From Klebsiella sp. RHBSTW-00484 (GTDB lineage Bacteria > Pseudomonadota > Gammaproteobacteria > Enterobacterales > Enterobacteriaceae): a stretch of 64,000 nt of DNA. The position numbers were made by a program, and so were the translations under genes. Positions 48,680-59,367 of this stretch are shown here, one piece after another. The stretch covers positions 4,092,001-4,156,000 of the forward strand of contig NZ_CP055481.1 of assembly GCF_013705725.1 (NCBI RefSeq). Reading direction: 5' to 3'. The notes below the pieces were generated by a model that saw only the letters and a list, made by a program, of their open reading frames with translations, was not told where the DNA came from and did no database searches. Position 1 is the first letter of the stretch. Every line of letters begins with the position of its first letter.

Positions 48680-49828
48680 ATGAGTCTGAAAGAGAAAACC
48701 CAAGCCCTGTTTGCTGAAAAGTTTGGCTATCCGGCCAGCCACGTTATCCAGGCCCCAGGCCGCGTTAACCTGATAGGCGAACATACCGACTATAACGATG
48801 GATTCGTGCTGCCTTGCGCAATTGATTACCAAACGGTCATCAGTTGCTCGCCGCGCGACGATCGTACCGTGCGGGTGATTGCCGCCGATTACGACAATCA
48901 GACCGATGAATTCTCTCTGGATTCGCAGATTACCCGCCACGATACCCAGCAGTGGTCGAACTATGTTCGCGGCGTGGTGAAGCATCTCCAGCAGCGGAAT
49001 AACAACTTCGGCGGCGCGGACCTGGTCATCAGCGGCAACGTACCGCAGGGCGCAGGATTAAGCTCCTCGGCTTCACTTGAAGTCGCCGTCGGTACGGTGT
49101 TCCAGCAGCTTTATCACCTGCCGCTCGACGGCGCACAAATTGCGCTGAACGGTCAGGAAGCGGAAAACCAGTTTGTTGGCTGCAACTGCGGCATCATGGA
49201 CCAGCTCATCTCCGCACTCGGTAAAAAAGACCACGCGCTGCTGCTCGACTGCCGCACCTTAGGCACCAAAGCGGTCTCAATGCCGAAAGGTGTGGCGGTG
49301 GTGATTATCAACAGTAACTTTAAACGTACCCTGGTCGGCAGCGAATACAACACGCGCCGCGAGCAGTGTGAAACCGGCGCTCGCTTCTTCCAGCAGCCCG
49401 CTCTGCGCGATGTGACTCTGGAAGAGTTCAGCTCCGTTGCCCACGAGCTTGATCCGGTCGTCGCCAAACGCGTTCGCCACGTTCTGACCGAGAACGCCCG
49501 TACCGTAGAAGCCGCTGTAGCGCTGGAAAAAGGCGATCTGCAGCGGATGGGCGAACTGATGGCGGAATCTCACGCTTCAATGCGCGATGATTTTGAAATC
49601 ACCGTTCCGCAGATCGATACCCTGGTGGACATCGTCAAAGCAACCATCGGCGACAAAGGCGGCGTGCGTATGACCGGCGGCGGTTTCGGCGGCTGTATTG
49701 TGGCGCTGATCCCGGAAGATCTGGTCGATACCGTGCAGCAGGCTGTTGCCAAAGAGTACGAAGCAAAAACCGGTATTAAAGAAACGTTCTACGTGTGCAA
49801 GCCGTCTCAGGGAGCAGGACAATGCTAA
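48680..49828 (+). CDS. galK: Galactokinase
   Basis: GHMP kinase: signature [19 protein letters not shown] loop [26 protein letters not shown]. 382 residues. Starts 2 bases after galT and overlaps galM by 7. Confidence 0.97.
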   Translation: MSLKEKTQALFAEKFGYPASHVIQAPGRVNLIGEHTDYNDGFVLPCAIDYQTVISCSPRDDRTVRVIAADYDNQTDEFSLDSQITRHDTQQWSNYVRGVVKHLQQRNNNFGGADLVISGNVPQGAGLSSSASLEVAVGTVFQQLYHLPLDGAQIALNGQEAENQFVGCNCGIMDQLISALGKKDHALLLDCRTLGTKAVSMPKGVAVVIINSNFKRTLVGSEYNTRREQCETGARFFQQPALRDVTLEEFSSVAHELDPVVAKRVRHVLTENARTVEAAVALEKGDLQRMGELMAESHASMRDDFEITVPQIDTLVDIVKATIGDKGGVRMTGGGFGGCIVALIPEDLVDTVQQAVAKEYEAKTGIKETFYVCKPSQGAGQC

Positions 49829-50865
49829 ATCAAACAACGGAGCTGGCGCCGGACGGCCAGCCGTGGAATCTCCTCACCCTGCGTAACGACGCGGGGATGA
49901 CGGTCACCGTCATGGATTGGGGCGCCACGCTGCTATCCGCACAAGTGACGCTAGCTGACGGCAGCGTGCGCGAAGCGCTGCTCGGCTGCGCGACCCCTGG
50001 CGACTATACGCGCCAGGCCGCCTATCTCGGTGCCTCTGTCGGCCGTTACGCTAACCGCATCGCTAACAGCCGCTTTACGCTGGATGGTTGTACCGTCAAT
50101 CTGACCCCGTCCAACGAAGCGGGCCATCAGCTGCACGGCGGGCCAGATGGTTTTGATAAGCGCCGCTGGCAGATTGTCAGCGCTGATGCTCGCCACGCGC
50201 TGTTTTCGCTCTCGTCTAACAATGGCGATCAGGGATTCCCCGGTAATCTGACGGCGACGGCGCACTATCGCCTGACCGACGATAATCGGATCTCCATCGA
50301 ATATCGCGCCACCGTTGACCAGCCCTGCCCGGTAAATCTGACCAACCACGTCTATTTCAACCTCGATGGCGTGCAGAGCGACGTGCGCAACCACAGGCTG
50401 CAGATTTTCGCTGATGTTTATTTGCCGGTAGAGAGCGATGGCATTCCGGGGGGCGATCTGCAAAACGTTACCCTGACCAGCTTCGATTTCCGCACGCCGA
50501 AGGTGCTGGCAGATGATTTCCTGCGCGACGAAGACCAGCAAAAAGTGAAAGGCTACGATCACGCGTTCCTGCTTCAGGCGCTGGGCGATGCCAACAGCCC
50601 GGCGGCTCACGTCTGGTCACAGGATGAAAAACTGCAGATGACGGTCTATACCTCCGCTCCGGCCCTGCAATTCTACTCCGGCAACTATCTGGGCGGCACG
50701 CCGTCGCGTACGGCGCAACCGTACGATGACTGGCAAGGTCTGGCACTGGAAAGCGAGTTCCTGCCGGATTCGCCGAACCATCCGGAATGGCCGCAGCCGG
50801 ATTGCGTTCTACGCCCCGGCGAAGAGTACGTCAGCCTGACGGAATATCAGTTTATTGCGAAATAA
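49822..50865 (+). CDS. galM: Galactose mutarotase
   Basis: Aldose 1-epimerase, interconverts galactose anomers. Conserved [25 protein letters not shown] and [15 protein letters not shown]; 347 residues. The ATG at 49822 is inside the last codons of galK. Confidence 0.95.
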   Translation: MLNQTTELAPDGQPWNLLTLRNDAGMTVTVMDWGATLLSAQVTLADGSVREALLGCATPGDYTRQAAYLGASVGRYANRIANSRFTLDGCTVNLTPSNEAGHQLHGGPDGFDKRRWQIVSADARHALFSLSSNNGDQGFPGNLTATAHYRLTDDNRISIEYRATVDQPCPVNLTNHVYFNLDGVQSDVRNHRLQIFADVYLPVESDGIPGGDLQNVTLTSFDFRTPKVLADDFLRDEDQQKVKGYDHAFLLQALGDANSPAAHVWSQDEKLQMTVYTSAPALQFYSGNYLGGTPSRTAQPYDDWQGLALESEFLPDSPNHPEWPQPDCVLRPGEEYVSLTEYQFIAK

Positions 50866-50872
50866 TCCCAAG

Positions 50873-50896
50873 CCCTCCTGATGGAGGGTTTTTTTA
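50873..50896 (+). terminator. Terminator of galETKM
   Basis: CCCTCC, 4-base loop, GGAGGG, then a T run, just after galM. Confidence 0.88.
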
Positions 50897-51023
50897 TCCT
50901 TTCGCTGAAAAATACGCCACTTACAGACAAAAACATAACCTCAATTTTACAAGCATCTTACACTGAGCCACTATTTTCGCTATGGTTAGGGATAAGCATT
51001 GCCGTGAGGTAAATCACAGCAAT

Positions 51024-51042
51024 ATAATGAGAATAGTTATCA
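51024..51042. promoter_or_regulatory. Fur-like box upstream of gpmA
   Basis: ATAATGAGAATAGTTATCA resembles the Fur 19-mer in about 15 of 19 positions; E. coli gpmA is a known Fur target. The 281-base gap before gpmA holds no gene. Confidence 0.6.
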
Positions 51043-51146
51043 ATCAATAAATATATACACTACAGCATTCGGGTCGCATCTAAGACGGCAGAGAGTAGCC
51101 AACGATGAGGCGGCGCGGAGGATGACGTGTATTGAGGAGTAAGAGA

Positions 51147-51899
51147 ATGGCTGTAACTAAGCTGGTACTCGTTCGTCACGGCGAAAGCCAATGGAACAAC
51201 GAAAACCGTTTCACCGGTTGGTATGACGTTGACCTGTCTGAAAAAGGCGTTGGTGAAGCAAAAGCTGCCGGTAAGCTGCTGAAAGAAGAAGGCTTCAGCT
51301 TCGATTTTGCTTATACCTCTGTGCTGAAACGTGCCATCCATACCCTGTGGAACGTACTGGACGAGCTGGATCAAGCCTGGCTGCCGGTTGAGAAATCCTG
51401 GAAACTAAATGAACGTCATTACGGTGCGCTGCAGGGCCTGAACAAAGCAGAAACCGCTGAAAAATACGGTGACGAGCAGGTTAAGCAGTGGCGTCGCGGT
51501 TTTGCTATCACGCCTCCGGAGCTGACCAAAGACGATGAGCGCTATCCGGGCCACGACCCGCGCTACGCTAAGCTGACCGACGCTGAGCTGCCAACCACTG
51601 AGAGCCTGGCGCTGACTATCGACCGCGTTGTGCCTTACTGGAACGAAACTATTCTGCCGCGTCTGAAAAGCGGTGAGCGCGTGATTATCGCCGCTCACGG
51701 TAACTCCCTGCGCGCGCTGGTGAAGTACCTCGACAACATGGGCGAAGCCGAGATCCTCGAACTGAACATCCCGACTGGCGTACCGCTGGTGTATGAGTTC
51801 GACGAAAACTTCAAACCTATCAAACACTACTATCTGGGTAACGCCGACGAAATCGCCGCGAAAGCCGCTGCCGTTGCGAACCAGGGTAAAGCGAAGTAA
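51147..51899 (+). CDS. gpmA: 2,3-bisphosphoglycerate-dependent phosphoglycerate mutase
   Basis: Glycolytic enzyme. Catalytic [10 protein letters not shown] (His near 11), [11 protein letters not shown] and [11 protein letters not shown]. Start MAVTKLV at 51147 gives 250 residues as in E. coli. Confidence 0.97.
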   Translation: MAVTKLVLVRHGESQWNNENRFTGWYDVDLSEKGVGEAKAAGKLLKEEGFSFDFAYTSVLKRAIHTLWNVLDELDQAWLPVEKSWKLNERHYGALQGLNKAETAEKYGDEQVKQWRRGFAITPPELTKDDERYPGHDPRYAKLTDAELPTTESLALTIDRVVPYWNETILPRLKSGERVIIAAHGNSLRALVKYLDNMGEAEILELNIPTGVPLVYEFDENFKPIKHYYLGNADEIAAKAAAVANQGKAK

Positions 51900-51920
51900 T
51901 TTTCGCTGGATGAAAAAAAA

Positions 51921-51944
51921 GCGTGGAGCAATCCACGCTTTTTT
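51921..51944. terminator. Terminator between gpmA and aroG
   Basis: GCGTGGA and TCCACGC arms with A run on one side and T run on the other, between convergent genes, so it can serve both. Confidence 0.85.
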
Positions 51945-51963
51945 ATTTCGACAAGATCAGAAC

Positions 51964-53016
51964 TTAACCGCGACGCGCTTTTACCGCATCCGCCAGCTGA
52001 CGCAGGATAACATCGGTATCTTCCCAGCCTATACAGGCATCGGTAATACTTTTGCCGTAGGTCAGCGGCTCGCCGCTTTCAAGGTTCTGATTACCTTCTA
52101 CCAGGTGGCTTTCAATCATCACGCCCATAATCGACTGTTCGCCGCCGGCAACCTGCTGACAAACGTCCACGCCGACATCCATCTGCTTTTTAAACTGCTT
52201 GCTGGAGTTGGCATGGCTGAAATCAATCATGATCTGAGCAGGAAGACCTGCTTTCGCCAGCCCAACCTTCACTTCAGCGACGTGCTGTGCGCTATAGTTC
52301 GGCTCTTTACCGCCGCGCAGGATGATATGGCAATCGCTGTTACCGCTAGTGTTCACGATAGCCGAATGACCCCACTTGGTCACCGACAGGAAGCAGTGCG
52401 GCGCACCGGCAGCATTAATCGCGTCAATAGCGACTTTAATCGTCCCGTCGGTGCCGTTTTTAAAGCCCACCGGGCAAGAGAGGCCGGAAGAGAGCTCGCG
52501 ATGCACCTGTGACTCGGTGGTACGCGCGCCAATCGCTCCCCAGCTCATCAGATCGGCAAGATACTGCGGGGTGATCATATCGAGGAATTCCCCGGCAGCA
52601 GGCAGCCCGCTGTCGTTGATATCCAGCAGCAGCTTACGCGCAATTCGTAGGCCATCATTGATGCGGAAGCTGTTATCCATATGCGGATCGTTAATCAGCC
52701 CCTTCCATCCCACCGTGGTACGCGGTTTTTCAAAATAAACGCGCATCACAATCTCCAGCTCACCCTTCAGCTCCTCACGGAGCTTGAGCAGACGCTCGGC
52801 ATACTCTTTCGCCGCCGCCGGATCGTGAATGGAACATGGACCAATCACCACCAGCAGGCGATCGTCATTACCTTTCAGGATCTGATGGATCGCTTTGCGA
52901 GCATGCGCAACGGTATTAGCCGCATTTTCGGTAGCAGGGAATTTCTCCAGGAGCGCAACGGGAGGTAATAATTCGTTGATCTCTTTAATGCGTAAGTCAT
53001 CGTTCTGATAATTCAT
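51964..53016 (-). CDS. aroG: DAHP synthase, phenylalanine-sensitive
   Basis: First step of the shikimate pathway. 350 residues; VIGPCSIHDP, EKPRTTVGWKG, FKNGTDGT and IMIDFSHANSSKQF are class I DAHP synthase blocks and match AroG most closely. A perfect TyrR box lies upstream. Confidence 0.95.
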   Translation of the reverse strand: MNYQNDDLRIKEINELLPPVALLEKFPATENAANTVAHARKAIHQILKGNDDRLLVVIGPCSIHDPAAAKEYAERLLKLREELKGELEIVMRVYFEKPRTTVGWKGLINDPHMDNSFRINDGLRIARKLLLDINDSGLPAAGEFLDMITPQYLADLMSWGAIGARTTESQVHRELSSGLSCPVGFKNGTDGTIKVAIDAINAAGAPHCFLSVTKWGHSAIVNTSGNSDCHIILRGGKEPNYSAQHVAEVKVGLAKAGLPAQIMIDFSHANSSKQFKKQMDVGVDVCQQVAGGEQSIMGVMIESHLVEGNQNLESGEPLTYGKSITDACIGWEDTDVILRQLADAVKARRG

Positions 53017-53086
53017 CTTATTTCCAGCGTTGCCATACTTATCTAGTTAAATGCAATCCCTCCAATCTATCTCTTCAGTCAAAAAG

Positions 53087-53104
53087 TGTAAACGTGATTT
53101 TACA
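53087..53104. promoter_or_regulatory. TyrR box upstream of aroG
   Basis: TGTAAA-N6-TTTACA, a perfect strong TyrR box, 71 bases upstream of aroG. The rest of 53017-53331 (315 bases) shows no gene. Confidence 0.85.
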
Positions 53105-53331
53105 GCACCGACAGAATACTCCTGGAATTAGGCTAAATTCGACCATAAAGTAGCGGAATGATGGCCATAAACTACAATTTTTAACTGTTAGAACTTAATT
53201 TCCTTTAGCATTCAGCATTATATATTAATGCCGTTCGCTGATACCGAGCCTTTAACCATCGCGAGTTAAACCTCTGATAAATGCACTGTTGGAAGCGTTA
53301 TCCGACAAATCGACCATAACAGGAGCATCTA

Positions 53332-53703
53332 ATGAAAACGAACAAACTCACCAGCCTTCTCCTCGCAGCAACCCTGAGCCTGGCCAGCGGCGCGGCTCTT
53401 GCCGCCGATACTGGCACGCAATCTAATAACGGGCAGGCCAACTCGGCAGCCGATGCCGGACAGGTCGCACCTGACGCACGCGAGAACGTGGCACCTAACA
53501 ATGTGGACAACGGCAACATTAATACTGGTTCCGGCAATACCGGCGGCACAATGCTCCACCCCGATGGCTCAAACATGAACCATGACGGCATGTCGAGCGA
53601 TGAAGTGCATAAAAACTCGATGTGTAAAGATGGTCGCTGCCCGGATACCGATAAAAAAGTCGGCCAGGATGATGCCAGTAAAACTGACGGCACCACCCAG
53701 TAA
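53332..53703 (+). CDS. ybgS: YbgS, small periplasmic protein
   Basis: 123 residues: signal peptide ending ASGAALA, then a low-complexity, Asn/Asp/Gly-rich mature part with [14 protein letters not shown] and CKDGRCPD. Matches E. coli YbgS; function unknown, reported as stress-related. Ribosome site CAGGAG. Confidence 0.93.
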   Translation: MKTNKLTSLLLAATLSLASGAALAADTGTQSNNGQANSAADAGQVAPDARENVAPNNVDNGNINTGSGNTGGTMLHPDGSNMNHDGMSSDEVHKNSMCKDGRCPDTDKKVGQDDASKTDGTTQ

Positions 53704-53727
53704 TCGTCGTGTGATGTTGATAATTGA

Positions 53728-53749
53728 GGAGAGCTCAGGCTCTCCTTTT
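53728..53749 (+). terminator. Terminator after ybgS
   Basis: GGAGAGC, TCAG loop, GCTCTCC, then TTTT. Confidence 0.82.
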
Positions 53750-53820
53750 GCATTTTGTTAAACTAAAAGCGCGATGTTGTCATAAAGTAATAGGGAAAAT
53801 AATAACGTAGGGATGGCGCC

Positions 53821-54765
53821 ATGGGGCACTCACACTCGCATACTCCTGCTCAGCAACCTGAAGATAATAATGCTCGCCGCCTGCTGCTAGCGTTCTGTAT
53901 AACCGCCGGATTTATGCTGGTTGAAGTCGTTGGCGGACTGCTCTCAGGCTCGTTGGCACTGCTGGCCGATGCCGGGCATATGCTGACCGACGCGGCAGCT
54001 TTGCTATTCGCTTTTTTAGCCGTTCGCTTTGCCCGCCGTCCGCCGAATACGCGCCACACCTTTGGCTGGCTGCGGCTGACCACGCTGGCGGCTTTTCTCA
54101 ACGCAATCGCCCTGGTGGTGATTACCATCCTGATCGTCTGGGAGGCCATCCAGCGCTTTCATCATCCTCAACCGGTTGCCGGTAAAACGATGATGATCAT
54201 CGCCGTTGCCGGGTTGTTGGCCAATGTCCTGGCATTCTGGATCCTGCATCGCGGCGGAGAGGAACGTAACCTCAACGTGCGGGCCGCCGCTCTGCACGTA
54301 CTGGGGGATTTACTCGGTTCAGTCGGAGCGATAATCGCCGCAATAGTGATTCTTACCACCGGCTGGACACCAATCGACCCGATTCTCTCCGTGCTGGTTT
54401 CGTGTTTGGTTTTGCGTAGTGCCTGGCGTTTGCTTCAGGAGAGTATCAATGAACTTCTGGAAGGTGCGCCGCGTTCGCTTGATGTCGATGCACTCAAGCG
54501 CGACTTACGCCGCTCAATACCGGAAGTGCGCGACGTACATCATGTTCATGCCTGGCTGGTGGGTGAGAAAACGGTGATGACGCTGCATGTTCAGGTAGTG
54601 CCGCCGCACGATCACGACGGCCTGCTGGAGCGCATTCTACATTTCTTACAGCACAAATATGCGATTGAACACGTTACGGTGCAGATGGAGTATCAGCCCT
54701 GTAGCGGCCCGGAATGCCGTCTGAACATGTCGCACGCCGGGCATGAGCATCATCACCGTCACTAA
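53821..54765 (+). CDS. zitB: Zinc exporter ZitB (CDF family)
   Basis: Zn2+/H+ antiporter. His-rich N-terminus MGHSHSHTP, six transmembrane segments, metal site [11 protein letters not shown] and [14 protein letters not shown]-terminal cytoplasmic domain ending HEHHHRH. 314 residues. Overlaps pnuC by 4 bases tail to tail. Confidence 0.95.
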   Translation: MGHSHSHTPAQQPEDNNARRLLLAFCITAGFMLVEVVGGLLSGSLALLADAGHMLTDAAALLFAFLAVRFARRPPNTRHTFGWLRLTTLAAFLNAIALVVITILIVWEAIQRFHHPQPVAGKTMMIIAVAGLLANVLAFWILHRGGEERNLNVRAAALHVLGDLLGSVGAIIAAIVILTTGWTPIDPILSVLVSCLVLRSAWRLLQESINELLEGAPRSLDVDALKRDLRRSIPEVRDVHHVHAWLVGEKTVMTLHVQVVPPHDHDGLLERILHFLQHKYAIEHVTVQMEYQPCSGPECRLNMSHAGHEHHHRH

Positions 54766-55481
54766 CGAGAAAACGCGTGAGAACCGCGCTCACGCGCGCT
54801 GTTAATCCACATCCGGCTGCCATTGAGCGCGATAAAGGTCAGAAGCAGATATTCGAGCGACATCGCATATACGCCCTGGAGCGCGAAAATAACCACGCTA
54901 ATGACATTGATAATCACCCACAGCAGCCAGTTCTCAACATATTTACGCGTCATCAGAATCATCGCCGCAATCGACAACACCATCATGCACGAGTCCCAGA
55001 ATGGGAACGCGTCGGGCTGCAGCTCCGGCATCGCCACCTGCAACCCCAGCGTTTGCATGAGCGCAACGGCAATGCGCGTCAGGAAGGCAAAGACCGGGTT
55101 GATAAACACAGTCATTAAGCCAATAGCGACCACACAGGCCGCCAGCCAACCCAGCGCTTTAGGCAGCGGTAGCCAGCGTATTTGCAGCTCCGCCTGATTA
55201 TCGCTGGTTTGCCGCGACCAGGCATACCAGCCGTAAACGTTGGCGGCGAAGAAAAATATCTGCAACAACAGGCTGGCATAGAGCTGAATCTGGAAGAAAA
55301 TAATGGCAAACAGAGTGACGTTGATCAGCCCAAACGCATAGTTGCTGATCTTCTCCAGGCTTGCCAACCAGATGCATAGCAGGCCTGCAACGGTGCCAAC
55401 TGCTTCAATCCACGATAAGTCATATCCCCCAGCGCCAATGGGTATGTGCACTAATATGTTCTGCGTACTAAAAAAATCCAT
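54762..55481 (-). CDS. pnuC: Nicotinamide riboside transporter
   Basis: 239 residues, seven transmembrane segments, with [18 protein letters not shown] and the conserved YGWYAW. Brings in nicotinamide riboside. Second gene of nadA-pnuC, 35 bases after nadA. Confidence 0.94.
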   Translation of the reverse strand: MDFFSTQNILVHIPIGAGGYDLSWIEAVGTVAGLLCIWLASLEKISNYAFGLINVTLFAIIFFQIQLYASLLLQIFFFAANVYGWYAWSRQTSDNQAELQIRWLPLPKALGWLAACVVAIGLMTVFINPVFAFLTRIAVALMQTLGLQVAMPELQPDAFPFWDSCMMVLSIAAMILMTRKYVENWLLWVIINVISVVIFALQGVYAMSLEYLLLTFIALNGSRMWINSARERGSHAFSR

Positions 55482-55516
55482 CTTATCCCCAGAGCGTGCT
55501 GTGACGCGGTAATGAG

Positions 55517-56560
55517 TTATCCCCGAAGTGTAGCCGCAAAATCGAGCATTCTGTTCAGCGGAACTAACGCGCCGGTACGCAGTTTCTCATCAACATGAAT
55601 TTCATGTTCGGCTCCTCCCCGCTCCAGCCCTTCAGCAATCGCTTTCAGGCCATTCATCGCCATCCACGGACAGTGTGCACAACTGCGACAGGTTGCCCCT
55701 TCGCCCGCCGTCGGCGCTTCCAGCAGCTCTTTTTCCGGTACCGCCTGCTGCATTTTATAGAAAATACCGCGATCGGTAGCAACAATCAGCTGCTTGTGCG
55801 GTAGCGTTTTAGCCGCGTTGATTAACTGACTTGTAGAACCCACGGCGTCGGCCATATCGACAATCGATTGCGGTGATTCCGGATGGACAAGTACAGCGGC
55901 ATTTGGGTAAAGCGCCTTCATTCTTGCCAGCGCTTGTGTTTTGAATTCATCATGAACAATACAGGCACCTTGCCAGCAAAGGACATCGGCACCGGTCTGT
56001 TTTTGTACGTAGCTGCCTAAATGGCGATCCGGCGCCCAGATGATTTTTTCACCCATGCTATCCAGATGCTCAATGAGTTCCACGGCGATACTGGAGGTGA
56101 CGACCCAATCAGCGCGCGCTTTCACCGCCGCTGAAGTATTGGCATAGACCACCACGGTGCGATCCGGGTGGGCGTCGCAGAACGCGTTAAATTCCTCAAT
56201 CGGGCAGCCCAGATCAAGCGAACATTCCGCATGCAACGTGGGCATCAGGATGGTTTTTTCCGGGCTGAGGATTTTTGCCGTTTCACCCATAAAGCGCACG
56301 CCAGCAACCAATAGCGTTGAGGCGGAATGGCGAGCGCCGAAGCGCGCCATCTCCAGGGAGTCGGAGATACAGCCGCCGGTTTCTTCGGCCAGTTGCTGAA
56401 TTTCCGGGTCGGTGTAGTAGTGGGCAACCATCACCGCATCGCGCTCGCGAAGCAGACGTTTTATTTTTTCACGATAAAAATGCTTCTCATCGCGGTTTAA
56501 AGGCATTGGCTTCGGAGGAAAAGGATAAATCGCCGATTCCGAGTTAAACATTACGCTCAT
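55517..56560 (-). CDS. nadA: Quinolinate synthase
   Basis: 4Fe-4S enzyme making quinolinate from iminoaspartate and DHAP. Blocks [33 protein letters not shown] and the cluster motif [13 protein letters not shown]. 347 residues. NadR box upstream. Confidence 0.96.
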   Translation of the reverse strand: MSVMFNSESAIYPFPPKPMPLNRDEKHFYREKIKRLLRERDAVMVAHYYTDPEIQQLAEETGGCISDSLEMARFGARHSASTLLVAGVRFMGETAKILSPEKTILMPTLHAECSLDLGCPIEEFNAFCDAHPDRTVVVYANTSAAVKARADWVVTSSIAVELIEHLDSMGEKIIWAPDRHLGSYVQKQTGADVLCWQGACIVHDEFKTQALARMKALYPNAAVLVHPESPQSIVDMADAVGSTSQLINAAKTLPHKQLIVATDRGIFYKMQQAVPEKELLEAPTAGEGATCRSCAHCPWMAMNGLKAIAEGLERGGAEHEIHVDEKLRTGALVPLNRMLDFAATLRG

Positions 56561-56633
56561 CTTGCAGTCTCGTTTTACTGGCTTAACGCAAAGACCGTTA
56601 ATATGCCCATCAATGGTCTTGAAACGGCCATGG

Positions 56634-56651
56634 TGTTTTATATGCTAAACA
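56634..56651. promoter_or_regulatory. NadR box upstream of nadA
   Basis: TGTTTT-N6-TAAACA, one mismatch to TGTTTA-N6-TAAACA, 74 bases upstream of nadA. Predicts repression by NadR when NAD is plentiful. Confidence 0.75.
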
Positions 56652-56700
56652 AGATAGCCGATTGTACAGAAAATGTCGTGAGGAATTTGTTCACCAGACA

Positions 56701-56870
56701 GCATTTCCCGGAGGCGGTGCTGCGCATCTGTCCGGGCTACCAAACCCGAAGAACGTACGAACCTGTAGCCCGGGCAAGGCGCGTCAAGCGCCGCCCCCGG
56801 GATGAAGCCACGCAAAGGCATCGGCCCGGTACATTTCCCGGAGGCGATGCTTCGCATCTGTCCGGGCTAC
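56701..56870. repeat. REP/BIME element, one full and one half copy
   Basis: Same unit as 2008-2244: full copy 56765-56870 and a preceding half copy ending CGGGCTAC at 56740. No gene is supported in 56652-57160 apart from these repeats, terminators and tRNA-like fragments. Confidence 0.82.
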
Positions 56871-56970
56871 TGGCCTGTGCCAATTGTAGCCACGGTAAGC
56901 ACAGCGCGACGACTGAATGGCGTAGCATTAAGGTATTGCGGATTGTTGTGGTTTTCGAGGAAATGGCAGA

Positions 56971-57001
56971 TAGCAAAAAAGCGCCTTTAGGGCGCTTTTT
57001 T
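56971..57001. terminator. Terminator copy 1 downstream of the tRNA cluster
   Basis: AAAAAAGCGCC TTTA GGGCGCTTTTTT hairpin with U run on both strands. Identical to the copy at 57128-57156, including the preceding GCAGATAGC, so the segment is duplicated. Confidence 0.8.
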
Positions 57002-57127
57002 ACATTGGTGGGTCGTGCAGGATGACTCGCTTCGCTCGCTCTTCGGGCCGTCGCCGCAGGCGGCTCCGTTGTCTCTCTTCGTTCGACTCGAACCTGCTGC
57101 AGGTTCAAATCTTGTATATTGCAGATA

Positions 57128-57156
57128 GCAAAAAAGCGCCTTTAGGGCGCTTTTTT
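57128..57156. terminator. Terminator copy 2, end of the tRNA operon
   Basis: Same hairpin as at 56971-57001, 4 bases after the 3' end of the last (minus-strand) tRNA-Lys. Likely the terminator of the tRNA transcript. Confidence 0.85.
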
Positions 57157-57160
57157 ACAT

Positions 57161-57236
57161 TGGTGGGTCGTGCAGGATTCGAACCTGCGACCAATTGATT
57201 AAAAGTCAACTGCTCTACCAACTGAGCTAACGACCC
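57161..57236 (-). tRNA. tRNA-Lys (anticodon TTT)
   Basis: 76 bases with encoded CCA. Minus strand starts GGGTCGTTAGCTCAGTTGG, anticodon loop GACTTTTAATC, T arm GGTTCGAATCC, ends CACGACCCACCA. Part of the Lys/Val cluster between nadA and cpoB, as in E. coli. Confidence 0.97.
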
Positions 57237-57269
57237 CTTGCGGGATTTTACTGCTTGAAGTATTCAGGA

Positions 57270-57344
57270 TGGTGGGTCGTGCAGGATGACTCGGCTTCGC
57301 CTCGCCCTACGGGCCGTTACTAACGTAACGTTATCCTTCACGCT
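57270..57344. repeat. tRNA-Lys-3'-end spacer repeat, copy 1
   Basis: Starts GGTGGGTCGTGCAGGAT, exactly the 3' end of tRNA-Lys, but then diverges into GACTCGGCTTCGCCTCGCC and CTACGGGCCGTTACT. A second copy is at 57491-57564 and a shorter relative at 57006-57050. These look like broken tRNA copies with a shared filler. Confidence 0.65.
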
Positions 57345-57368
57345 TACTACCAGTGCTCACCTAAGCAT

Positions 57369-57444
57369 TGGTGGGTCGTGCAGGATTCGAACCTGCGACC
57401 AATTGATTAAAAGTCAACTGCTCTACCAACTGAGCTAACGACCC
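57369..57444 (-). tRNA. tRNA-Lys (anticodon TTT)
   Basis: Identical in sequence to the copy at 57161-57236, CCA encoded. Confidence 0.97.
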
Positions 57445-57490
57445 GCTCGGGTACTTCCTGAATCTTTCTTCACTCGTCACCAATCGAAAT

Positions 57491-57564
57491 TGGTGGGTCG
57501 TGCAGGATGACTCGCTTTCGCTCGCCCTACGGGCCGTTGCTGACGCAACGTTATCCTTCACGTT
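57491..57564. repeat. tRNA-Lys-3'-end spacer repeat, copy 2
   Basis: Same unit as 57270-57344: GGTGGGTCGTGCAGGAT, then GACTCGCTTTCGCTCGCC, CTACGGGCCGTTGCTGACG and ATCCTTCACG. The two spacer repeats lie between successive tRNA-Lys genes. Confidence 0.65.
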
Positions 57565-57588
57565 TAACATCTGAGTTTGATGTTAAAT

Positions 57589-57664
57589 TGGTGGGTCGTG
57601 CAGGATTCGAACCTGCGACCAATTGATTAAAAGTCAACTGCTCTACCAACTGAGCTAACGACCC
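57589..57664 (-). tRNA. tRNA-Lys (anticodon TTT)
   Basis: Identical in sequence to the other tRNA-Lys copies, CCA encoded; 3 bases after tRNA-Val. Confidence 0.97.
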
Positions 57665-57667
57665 GAG

Positions 57668-57743
57668 TGGTGGGTGATGACGGGATCGAACCGCCGACCC
57701 CCTCCTTGTAAGGGAGGTGCTCTCCCAGCTGAGCTAATCACCC
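57668..57743 (-). tRNA. tRNA-Val (anticodon TAC)
   Basis: 76 bases. Minus strand starts GGGTGATTAGCTCAGCTGG, anticodon loop CCTTACAAGG, ends ATCACCCACCA. Confidence 0.97.
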
Positions 57744-57769
57744 GATACTACGCTGGATACATCTTTTAG

Positions 57770-57845
57770 TGGTGGGTCGTGCAGGATTCGAACCTGCGAC
57801 CAATTGATTAAAAGTCAACTGCTCTACCAACTGAGCTAACGACCC
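57770..57845 (-). tRNA. tRNA-Lys (anticodon TTT)
   Basis: First tRNA in transcription order; identical to the other tRNA-Lys copies, CCA encoded. Confidence 0.97.
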
Positions 57846-58007
57846 ACTATTTTTGTCGCTTTGGGCTTATTCGATATCCCTTGGCAACGGCGGCATATAT
57901 TACTGATTTCAGAATTCAGCGCAACAAAAATTTAGATAAAGATCACTTAACTGCTTAGGATTCATGCGACAAGACCAGAAATAACGCGATTTCTGGTCAT
58001 GCCATAA

Positions 58008-58799
58008 TCATCCGAGAGCGTTAAGGCGTTTTTGCGCTTGTTTTGCCCCATCGGTGCCAGGAAATTTACTGACCACCTGCTGGTAAACCGCCTTCGCTTT
58101 TGCCGTGTCACCTTTATCCTGCATGATCACGCCGACTTTAAACATCGCATCGGGTGCCTTCGGGGATTTTGGGTAATTTTTCACCACAGAAGCGAAATAG
58201 TACGCTGCATCGTCTTTTTTACCCTTGTTATAATTCAACTGACCGAGCCAGTAGTTGGCATTCGGCTGATAAGTTGAATCAGGGTACTTCTTGACGAAGT
58301 TCTGAAATGCTGCAATGGCATCGTCCTGGCGAGAAGAATCCTTAACCAGGGCGATAGCCGCATTGTAATCCGTGTTCGCATCGCCCGTCTGCGCCGGAGC
58401 GCCTGACGAAGCCGCTGGCGCAGTCGTGGTGGCCGCAGCCCCCTGATCGCCCGCAGATGTCTGCGTCTGTGCTCCTGTTGCACCTGATCCGCTGCTCAGA
58501 CCATCGATCTGCAGCAAAATCTGCTTCTGGCGCTCAACAACCTGATTTAGCTGATACTGACTTTCCTGAATTTGACCACGCAGAGAATCAATATCGGACT
58601 GATTATCAGAGAGTTGTTGCTGGAGTTGGGTTAAAAGCTGGCTGTGAGCATTAGAAATACGCTCGAGTTGAGTGACGCGGTCTTCGACCGAGCCAGAGCC
58701 GACACTACTGATTGGCGCCTGAGCAAAAGCGGCCCAGGGGGCCGCTATGCCAACCAGTAACGACAGACTCAACAGATGATGTCTGAAGTTACTGCTCAT
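58008..58799 (-). CDS. cpoB: Cell division coordinator CpoB (YbgF)
   Basis: Periplasmic TolA-binding protein: signal peptide ending PWAAFAQA, trimerising coiled coil (about 40-100, QLLTQLQQQLSDNQSDID), a Ala/Thr/Gly linker, and TPR repeats (DYNAAIALVKDSSRQDDAIA, YFASVVKNYPKSPKAPDAM). Couples PBP1B and Tol at division. 263 residues; 9 bases after pal. Confidence 0.95.
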   Translation of the reverse strand: MSSNFRHHLLSLSLLVGIAAPWAAFAQAPISSVGSGSVEDRVTQLERISNAHSQLLTQLQQQLSDNQSDIDSLRGQIQESQYQLNQVVERQKQILLQIDGLSSGSGATGAQTQTSAGDQGAAATTTAPAASSGAPAQTGDANTDYNAAIALVKDSSRQDDAIAAFQNFVKKYPDSTYQPNANYWLGQLNYNKGKKDDAAYYFASVVKNYPKSPKAPDAMFKVGVIMQDKGDTAKAKAVYQQVVSKFPGTDGAKQAQKRLNALG

Positions 58800-58808
58800 G
58801 CAATTCTC

Positions 58809-59357
<549 letters not shown>

Positions 59358-59367
59358 TTATTTATTA

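Noticed and set aside
56603..57025. 140-codon frame over the REP region upstream of nadA
   Set aside because: It translates the REP hairpins and a terminator; no coding signature.
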